A stretch of DNA of 64,000 nt, taken from assembly GCA_033182465.1 (NCBI GenBank), contig CP137326.1:868001-932000 (forward strand). The letters run 5' to 3'. Under the pieces are notes generated by a model. It did not search any database and was not told where the DNA came from. It saw nothing but the letters and a program-made list of their open reading frames with translations. The stretch's first letter is position 1; each line of letters opens with the position of its first letter. The translations under genes and the position numbers were made by a program. This DNA comes from Sanghuangporus weigelae (Eukaryota > Basidiomycota > Agaricomycetes > Hymenochaetales > Hymenochaetaceae). Shown here piece by piece: positions 56,472 to 64,000 of the stretch.

Positions 56472-59400
56472 TCAAGGGAATGGTTGTCAAGTCTAAGAGC
56501 ACTCCAGATCCTATCTGTGAACCTTGCATTGCTGATAAGTAGCATAGGTCTAATATCTCCAAACTTGCATCTCATAGAGCTTCTGGTCTTCTCCAATTGG
56601 TTCACTCTGACGTTCATGGTCCATTGCCTGTCCAGTCTAGACATGGCTTCAAGTATTGGATCACCTTCATTGATGATTACAGTCACTAATGGGCTGTTCT
56701 CCCTTTGAAGAAGAAGAGTGATGTATTTGCTGCCTTCAAGCAATTTAAGGCCTATGCAGAGAATCAATTGGGAGTGAAGATCAAGGCCACTTGTGATGAT
56801 AAAGGTGGAGAGTATGTGTCTAAGGAATGGGACCAGTTCTGCATTACTGCAGGCATTTACAGGCAGCACACTATTAGAGATGAACCTCATCAGAATGGTG
56901 TTGCAGAGCATGCCAACAGGACACTTGCAGAGGGCATCACTACTATGCTTAATGAAGCACATCTGCCCTCTAGCTTCTGGTAGGATGCAGTGGCAGCATT
57001 TGTGCATGTACACAACCTCTCTCCCACCTCTGCTGTGTCTGCCAGTACACCCTATGAGCTCTGGTATCAGTCAAAGCCAGATGTCTCTCACTTGCGTGTA
57101 TTTGGGTGCACCTCCTATGTGCTTGTGAAGAAAGATCAACACAAGCAGCTGCAGTCCCACACACAGAAATGTGTGTTCCTAGGCTACCCCTCCAATTATA
57201 AAGGCTGGCTGTTCTGGAATCCTCTTACCAGGAAGGAAGTCATCAGTGACTCTGCTCAGTTTGATGAGAGAGTGTTCCCTGGTACATCCAGAAACCCAGT
57301 TGACCTGAGGGTGAATATGCCTGCACAGACAGAAGACCTGCCAGAACAGAGGGGAGTAGAGGATGCTATTGATGTTCTGCCAGCTCCTCCTCCTCCACCT
57401 GCTCCTGGACATCCAGCAGATCCTCCTATGCCTACACCTACACCTACACCCAGTCCTCTACCCAATCCATCACCTAGTCCTCCACCACATGGTCCTTTAT
57501 ATCATCCTCCTTCACCACCAGCTACTCATCCTCCAAAGCGTGAACATACTACTTCACCTCTGCCATCTGAGCAGGCCTCAAAGAAACAAAGGCCTGCTTC
57601 TCCCTGGTGGCCAGATCCAATGTGGAGGCCTATTAGACGTTATACCACTGGCTGGTGGGATGTGGACTATGTTGGAAAGCACCTTCCCAGACGTGTGCCA
57701 GGCTCTCCTGTTACACAACAGCGCTTCAACTTTAACTCTGCAGAGCCAACTGCACCTGACACTGCACCTGACACTGCTTCTGAAACTGACTCTGCAGCAC
57801 AGCCAGATGTTGTAGAGCAGCCAGAGCAGGATGTTGAGATGGACAGTGATTCACCTGATGAACTGGACATCATGTCAGAAGAGGAGTTGCAAGCTGAAGC
57901 ACTGATGTTTGCTGGCCTGATGGATTTTGGTGCTAATGCAGGACTGGAGGACATCTATCTGTCTTATGAGGATGCTCTGGAATATGCACTTCAGACATCT
58001 CATTGCGCTGAGCATGTGTTCTCTGCACAAGGTGTGCAACACATCAGTCCTGAACCCTATCAGTGGAAGGACATTAAAGGACGCCCTGATGCAGACCTCT
58101 GGGAGAAGGCAGCCATGGAGGAGTTTGTCAGTCTGATTGAGAATGGCACATTTGAGCCAGTCAGACTGCCTCCTGGCAGAAAGCCCATTGGATGCAGATA
58201 GGTGTTCAAGCTCAAGCGCAAGGCAGATGGATCTGTGGACAGGTACAAGGCAAGGCTGGTAGCCAAGGGATTCTCACAGCAACCAGGACTTGAATTCTCT
58301 CAGGTGTTTGCTCCTACAGCCAAATAGGCTGCACTTAGAGCTATCCTGGCATTGGCTGCATTTGAGGATCTTGAGCTGTACAGTGTTGACATCTCTACTG
58401 CTTTCCTCAATGGTGAGATGGAGCATGATGTCTACATGAACCAGCCTGAAGGATTTGAGGACTACTTTGGCCCTGGATTTGTTCTCAAGCTGATCAAGTC
58501 AATTTATGGCCTTAAGCAGGCTGGCCACCAATGGCACAAGAAGCTTGATTCAGTGATGAAGAGCATGGGCTTCAAGTTAGTGCGCTGTGATTACAGCATT
58601 TGGGTGTACAGCAGGGATGAAGTGCGCATCATTATTCCAGTCTATGTTGATGACATGACTATTGCTGCAAAGTCCAAGCAGCAGTATGAATCTGTCAGAG
58701 ATGAGCTAGCCAAGCACTTCAAACTGCATGAACTGGGCCCAACCTCATTCCTACTAGGAGTTCACATTGAGAGAGACCGCTCTAAGCACTCTATCAGTCT
58801 GTCACAGAGACAGTACATTATTGATGTGCTAGAGCGCTTCAGCATGAGCAACTGTGGCACTGTTACCACTCCTCTCCCTGAGCAGAAGCTCAGCAAGAAC
58901 ATGGCTCCCAAGACCCCTGCAGAGATTGAATACATGAAGCAAGTGCCCTACAAGCAATTGGTTGGTGCACTCATGTATCTGGCTATAGCTACAAGGCCAG
59001 ACATTGCATATGCAGTTGGTGTCTTAGGACGCTTTAGTTCTAATCCTGGTCCAACTCATTGGAAGGCAGCAAAGCATTTATGTCGCTATCTGCAGGGCAC
59101 CAAGGATTTCAGGCTAACCTATGCACCTGATCCTAAGTCCTCTGAGCTGTTCACTACCTTCTGTGATGCTGACCATGGAGGAAATGAGGATAACAGGCGC
59201 TCCACAAGTGGGATGGTTGTCAAGATGGGAACTGGTGCTATCAGCTGGGCTAGCAAGCTACAGCCCTTTGTGACTCTGTCCACCACTGAAGCAGAATACA
59301 TTGCTGCTGTCAGTGCAGGACAAGAGATTATGTGGCTTAGAAATCTGTTTACAGAGTTTGGCTACAAGTTTGATGCACCTTCTTCCCTGTACATTGATAA

Positions 59401-59611
59401 CCAGTCTGCTCTGTCTGTGGCAAACAATCCTGAGCATCATGGACGCATGAAACACCTAGATCTGCGCTTCTACTGGTTGAGAGATGTTGTAGAGGCTGGT
59501 CATATCAATGTGCATTACTTGCCTACTCAGACCATGCCAGCTGACATCATGACCAAAGCACTAAGCAGAGTGAAGGTGCAGGAGATGTGTAGGATGCTGG
59601 GATTATGTTGA
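56472..59611 (+). pseudogene. Copia integrase, RT and RNase H (fossil)
   Basis: The integrase core is visible at about 56580-56980 (RDEPHQNGVAEHANRTLAEG) and 56990-57250 (VFGCTSYVLV, KCVFLGYPSN). It is followed by a Pro-rich linker and the reverse transcriptase (DISTAFLNGEMEHDVYMNQP, then the YVDDM catalytic motif near 58650). RNase H follows (STTEAEYIAAVSAGQEIMWL, YIDNQSALSVANNP). Several breaks lie mainly in the integrase part; the RT-RNase H block from 58352 is well kept. Confidence 0.85.
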
Positions 59612-59638
59612 AGGAAGAAGTGTCAGATCAGGGGGGAG

Positions 59639-59837
59639 TGTTAGAAGTGTGATTCTGACACTGTTAGTATTTTGTTGTTTCTTATTCTGTTTATATTGTT
59701 TGTTATGTCCGCTTTCTTGATCATGTGATGCTTATGTAATCTTCTGTAAAAGCGGCACAGTCCATTGGTGAGTACCCTACATCAAGTGTACTCACCACTG
59801 GACTCAGTGGTCCCTTGCTGGATTTGTGTGCTCAACA
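59639..59837 (+). repeat. 3' LTR of the Copia element
   Basis: A 199-bp copy of the LTR, ending CTCAACA, with the same hairpin at about 59759-59804. Confidence 0.88.
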
Positions 59838-61145
59838 TAGAGCTGCCACCTCCCCTCTTTCAAAAACAGGTTTGGCCTCTCTTGAACCAGACACCCCTAG
59901 AACAACCTCCAGATAGTCAAGAAAAATGAAGTTACTCTAGGCATCAGTTCAAGCAGCCTGGTGACATCTGTCAGACCACTGTCACTCCACAGCACCGATG
60001 GGCCATCACTTCCTCAGTTGACTCTTTTCTCGTGCCCGGCATTGCCACTATGTGTCTCTGGGTGACCCCTCCAATCTATCTTGGCATCATAGATGAGATA
60101 TCCGGACCCTCCAGACTTCCTAAACCAAGTACTTTTAGCCAGCTGCACCTTCTGATACATGGGTGCTTGGGACACTGCGGTGGAAGTATATCGAACCGTA
60201 TAGCTGGTGGAATATTTGTCAGCTCCTGTTGATTGGCTTATCTGGCGTCGGTTAGAGGTTTTACAAAGTCCCAGGTACCATGTCTCATGTTCAAACTATA
60301 CCACTTCGTGCGCTGAGTCCATTGTTGGATGCGGCAGCCGCTCACATATTCCCCATTTTAGTACTATTGCTTCTTCTAACATTTCATATTCGTGTGGTGC
60401 GACCACTTAGCAATCCGAGCACACCTGATGATATGATGCGCTACGCCAATCACCGCCAGCCTGATCAGTGTGTGCCCACGTCTTGGCAGCTTTGCAACGC
60501 GCCCCAATCTTCAGGTCCACCCTGATTGTGCGCCTGTGATGCGCTGTCACTGTCGCCAGCTCTGTTACACTCTTCACCAGTATCTCCCAGTATATATAGA
60601 CCTCATGTATATAGTGTCCAGGAGTAGTAGTCCAGAATAGATAGATCCTCAGTGCACTCCTCCCTTACCCGTTAGCCCTTTTACTTTCCATTGCCCTTGT
60701 CGAAGACCTTGTGCCAACACGAGCTGCTGTCCCCATTTGAGTAATAACAGGGGCACGTACTCGCTCCGCCACTCTGTAAGTGATCGGCAAACCTACTTCT
60801 CATTTTGAGAATCGCGATACCGTCACTCTCCTGGTAATCGGCAACACTATTGCTCTTTTTGTGATTGCTACTGATTGAATAGGTTGAGAGCGCCGTCACT
60901 CTTCTGAAAATCAGCAATGCTGAAAGCTTTGAAGCGACTACTGACCGAGTCCTCTTTGTGGTGATGTGACGCCACCATCCCCTTTTGTGTCCGTTGGCGC
61001 CTCTTTCTGCTATGGCACCAGCAGCATCCCCTCTTATGCTGACTGCATTCTGTTCATTATAATTGAGCTTTCCTCTGCAGCGAAGCACGTATCCCGACCA
61101 TCGGCAGTGCTTCCAGGTCAAATCGCTCCTCATGGCATTAAGTTC
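59838..61145. other. Unclassified repeat region with degenerate 80-bp units
   Basis: No convincing gene is seen. A TATATATAGACC box lies near 60592. From about 60770 to 61010 there are diverged repeats containing GTCACTCTTCTG.AAATC.GCAA, and the block at 60890-61010 recurs at 63889-64000. The region continues at 62209-62334 beyond the solo Copia LTR and again after the solo Gypsy-A LTR, so it is one older repeat opened by two later insertions. A 185-codon minus frame at 60681-61238 crosses into the LTR and is not credible. Confidence 0.5.
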
Positions 61146-62208
61146 TGTTGAGCACACAAATCCAGCAAGGGACCACTGAGTCCAGTGGTGAGTACACTTG
61201 ATGTAATTACAGCTAGTTGCAAAATTGTTGGCAATCACGTGATTTCACCACTTTTCTCACCATAAGAGCCTCAAAACACAGATAAAATCATATCTCACCC
61301 AAATCTCAACGGTTTCACATCATCTAAGTTGCTAAATTCATCTTTTCAAAAGGACTTTCGTTTAGGAAAAACGATCGAGAAAATAGAGCAAAAAGTGACA
61401 CCAAAATGGCAAAAATATTATTTTTTACCTCTTCCTTACATGTGCATTTTTTTCTGTGATCCCTGCTGGTCCAGCACCTCCCCAAAGCTATCCAGAATGA
61501 TAATATGACTATAAAATGAATTTACAGACTGAGTTTGAGTTGAATTGTGTACCAGAATGTGCTGCTTTGAGGCATGCCTGAATCACTCAAAACTCATCAT
61601 TTCCCCCTAGCCTCCCAGGCTCCAGGAAAAATTCTTACAGGCTAGATTCATGCATGCCTCAAAGCAGCACATTCTGGTACACAATTCAACTCAAACTCAG
61701 TCTGTAAATTCATTTTATAGTCATATTATCATTCTGGATAGCTTTGGGGAGGTGCTGGACCAGCAGGGATCACAGAAAAAGATGCACGTGCATGTAAAAG
61801 GCAAAAAATAATATTTTTGCCATTTTGGAGTCATTTATTGCTCTATTTTCTTGATCATTTTTTCAAAATGAAAGCCCTTTCGAAAAGATGAATTTATCAA
61901 CTTAGATGATGTGAAACTGTTGAGATTTGGGTGAGATATAATTTTATCTGTGTTTTGAGGCTCTCATGACGAGAAAAGTGGTGAAATCACGTGATTGCCA
62001 ACAATTTTGCAACTAGCTGTAACAGTCTAACTACATACCTGAGTCCAGTGATGAGTACACTTGATGTAGAGTACTCACTAATGGACTGTGCCGCTTTTAC
62101 AGGGGATTATGTAAGTATCACATGATCAAGAAAGCGGACATAAGGAAGAATATAAACAGAACAATAAACTACAAAATAGTAAGAGTGTCAGGAATCACAC
62201 TTCTAACA
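61146..62208 (-). mobile_element. Solo Copia LTR carrying a foldback element
   Basis: An inverted LTR (starts TGTTGAGCACACAAATCC, ends CACACTTCTAACA on the plus strand) flanked by the 5-bp duplication AGTTC (61141-61145 and 62209-62213). A foldback element (61210-62019) is inserted in its middle at TA. Confidence 0.9.
61210..62019. mobile_element. Foldback element, copy 3 (shorter)
   Basis: 810 bp, both ends complete (CAGCTAGTTGC and GCAACTAGCTG) and flanked by TA inside a Copia LTR whose unbroken form is known from 53820-53860. This copy proves the TA duplication and the element borders. It lacks the inner parts of both arms and the central loop of copies 1 and 2. Confidence 0.88.
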
Positions 62209-62334
62209 AGTTCCCTAGATGCCTAGGACTCAAGTTGGTTCCCTTCTTATCTCTCCAATCTCTGACATCGCCAACGCCTCTCTGTAGTTGAATGCCGCTG
62301 CTCAAGAGAGTCTGATAGTCTACAATGCCATCAC
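62209..62334. other. Short host-repeat segment between two solo LTRs
   Basis: A 126-bp continuation of the unclassified repeat region, bounded by the AGTTC duplication on the left and ATCAC on the right. Confidence 0.5.
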
Positions 62335-63888
62335 TGAAAGGATCCGTTCAAAAACTCGCATCAGGATCGATGCGATCAACAGATCCACACGATCAGCTTT
62401 CCAAACGCGACCGGTAACCAAGCCAGCTATCACGGGCCCAAGCGATCGAGCGGCCTAGGCAACAGTAACCCGTTACCACCCGGGCGCTGGAGGCACCGAA
62501 GCAGATATGTAATCCCGCTAATAGCTAACACCGCCGACTGCCTATTACCGCGGTCTACCACTCTAACGCCGCCGACCAAGCAACCAGAGCGACCTCGATC
62601 AAAAGAAGCGATCAAACTTCTTAGAAGTCCAGAAGCACAACTACTAAAGCCTAAACGCTAAAAGGCTAAAGGCTAATAAGGTTTATGGAGACCTCACTGG
62701 CATTTCAGCACTGTCAAGTCTGTGCACGAGTTTACATGGTCCTTTATGAAGTATACTACATAGTATGCACGGCAACAGTTGGCACGCGTGACTGTCACAT
62801 TGAAACCGAGCGACACCTTCAAGATACAATGCATTCCAATCCACCAAACCCAGTAGTACCCAAGAAACGAGAGGAACTCACGATCACAACTCGAACCCCT
62901 CGAACTGCGAACCTGATAACTTGGAGAATGATTGGATGGTATAGACCGGAGTTGCACACACCATGTCCAGCATCTACGATACAGGCAAACCTTTATTTAC
63001 CTAGAGATGCAAACCTGGAGACCAAGCAATTACAACTCCTTATACAACGAAGGATATGGCATTACATTCGAGACATACGATATGAAGGCAAAGCATGGCT
63101 AGTCACCAGAACCCAGCAGAACCCGCCAGCAGAACTTATGCAGTTCATGATATGCCTTGGACCATACTCTACACCAACCCGACACCTTAACACTGACGTG
63201 CGAGTTATGCTTACCCTCACTGGACCTCGAGATGAATTCCGAAGAATCACATACCGAGCAGCCTACATCGCTCCAAGGGCAAAGATGCCACTCAATGACG
63301 GCAATGACATCGTTATGGAGTACTGACAGTGGAGCATTCTACATCGGAACACCACCTTTATCGTCTCAGTCAGCAACTCCAAAGAATTCTGTCATAGTGG
63401 AGACGACCTTACAAAGATTGGAGCAAAGTGGAGCGAAGCGCAGCAGGATGACAAAGGAACAGATGTAATGGTGGAGAAAAGTGGAGTAAAGTGGAGACAG
63501 GATGAGTAAGAAATAGGATGGAAAATGGAATATCTGGGAGCATAAATAGTTGTAGGATTAGGCCCTCATTTCCCCATCTTTCGATCCTCTTAACACACTG
63601 GTGTAAAGCCTGGAACATGACTAATCACTGTATTATCTTAACACACAGTGTAAAGTCCTAACCAGACTATTACTACGTGCTTTATACTATCATGCCTCTT
63701 GGAAATCCCAATCTGCTTTACTATCACCTCGTATCTGAAAGCATCCATTATTCAGACCGCGACTAAGAAGGCTAGTAAGGGACCGCGTGGTACAGCCAGA
63801 CGTGGGTAGATAAGATCACCTCTGCACAACACACCGCTGCTTAGGCAAAAGGATCGAACCAGTGTAACCCCGGGCCTACTCCCTAACA
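62335..63888 (+). mobile_element. Solo LTR of the Gypsy-A family, older copy
   Basis: 1,554 bp, starting TGAAAGGATCCG and ending CCTACTCCCTAACA, flanked by the 5-bp duplication ATCAC (62330-62334 and 63889-63893). It is diverged from the Gypsy-A LTRs, with many CpG to TpG/CpA changes, and has a short local duplication near 63600-63660. It carries a 213-codon U3 frame at 62685-63326. Confidence 0.92.
62685..63326 (+). CDS. 213-codon U3 frame, copy in the right-hand solo LTR
   Basis: Same start, stop and length as the other three copies. Compared with 40032-40673 I count about 22 differing sites, of which about 15 are silent, and about 5-6 codons with a changed residue. The frame stayed open although the LTR is visibly decaying elsewhere. 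Confidence 0.5.
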   Translation: METSLAFQHCQVCARVYMVLYEVYYIVCTATVGTRDCHIETERHLQDTMHSNPPNPVVPKKREELTITTRTPRTANLITWRMIGWYRPELHTPCPASTIQANLYLPRDANLETKQLQLLIQRRIWHYIRDIRYEGKAWLVTRTQQNPPAELMQFMICLGPYSTPTRHLNTDVRVMLTLTGPRDEFRRITYRAAYIAPRAKMPLNDGNDIVMEY

Positions 63889-64000
63889 ATCACTCTTCTA
63901 GAAATCACTGACGCTGAGACCTTTCAAGTGATCGCTAACCGAGTTCTCTTTGTGGTGATCGGCAACACCGTCATCCTTTGCAACCGTTGGTGCCTCTTTT
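63889..64000. repeat. Second copy of the unclassified repeat block
   Basis: ATCACTCTTCTAGAAATC...GAGTTCTCTTTGTGGTGATC...GTTGGTGCCTCTTTT parallels 60890-61010. It runs off the window edge. Confidence 0.7.

Larger units (their letters stand above)
53645..59837 (+). mobile_element. Ty1/Copia retrotransposon, near-complete but broken
   Basis: LTRs lie at 53645-53896 and 59639-59837. Between them are a 1.2-kb leader, gag, protease, integrase, RT and RNase H in Copia order on the plus strand, followed by a polypurine tract (GATCAGGGGGGAG) before the 3' LTR. The 5' LTR has about 53 bp that the 3' LTR lacks; otherwise they are very similar. No matching target duplication flanks the LTRs, so recombination with a neighbour copy has probably occurred. 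About four to six breaks lie in pol. Confidence 0.9.

Noticed and set aside
60681-61238. 185-codon minus-strand frame
   Set aside because: It crosses the border of a solo Copia LTR with a clear target duplication, so it cannot be an old gene. No domain is seen.

Overview
The window is nuclear DNA of a filamentous basidiomycete, most likely an agaricomycete. The evidence is protein-coding genes split by many 49-61 bp GT-AG introns with TACTAAC-like branch points, a DUF6533-type membrane protein family that is typical of mushrooms, CT-rich promoter tracts, and chromovirus and Copia retroelements of fungal type. No bacterial-style operons, CRISPR arrays or rRNA genes are visible.

The window has two halves. 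Positions 1-18,534 are compact host sequence: the C-terminus of the electron-transfer flavoprotein beta subunit (+), a DUF6533-like seven-helix membrane protein (+), a large Ser/Thr-rich wall or plasma-membrane glycoprotein (-), ribosomal protein uL23 (RPL25/L23a, -), the cohesin loader SCC2/Mis4/NIPBL (-), a histone-fold Dpb3/POLE4-like subunit (-), and a conserved fungal protein of unknown function (+). SCC2 and the histone-fold gene both serve the replicating chromosome, but they are probably neighbours by chance.

From about 18.6 kb to the end the window is a nest of mobile elements with no clear host gene. The layers are: (1) an old Gypsy chromovirus, called Gypsy-B here (20,033-31,836, +), itself pierced by three other insertions; (2) two adjacent foldback elements (31,838-33,880) and a third at 61,210-62,019; (3) a young 13.8-kb Gypsy chromovirus, Gypsy-A (33,984-47,790, -), whose 1,512-bp LTRs look identical and which is flanked by the 5-bp target duplication CTATG; a solo LTR of its own family sits inside its pol; (4) three copies of a roughly 1.8-kb TGT...ACA element with 4-bp target duplications; (5) an array of Copia elements (50.3-59.8 kb) with one near-complete copy; (6) a solo Copia LTR (itself carrying a foldback element) and another solo Gypsy-A LTR near the right end.

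The most unusual object is Gypsy-A. Besides gag and pol it has two overlapping reading frames upstream of gag, a 358-codon frame between pol and the 3' LTR, a 213-codon frame inside the U3 part of each LTR, and on the opposite strand a small membrane-protein gene that appears to have an intron. The LTR frame stays open in all four long LTR copies, and between two of them most differences are silent. All functional statements about these extra frames are inference. Retroelements are described here as fossils only.
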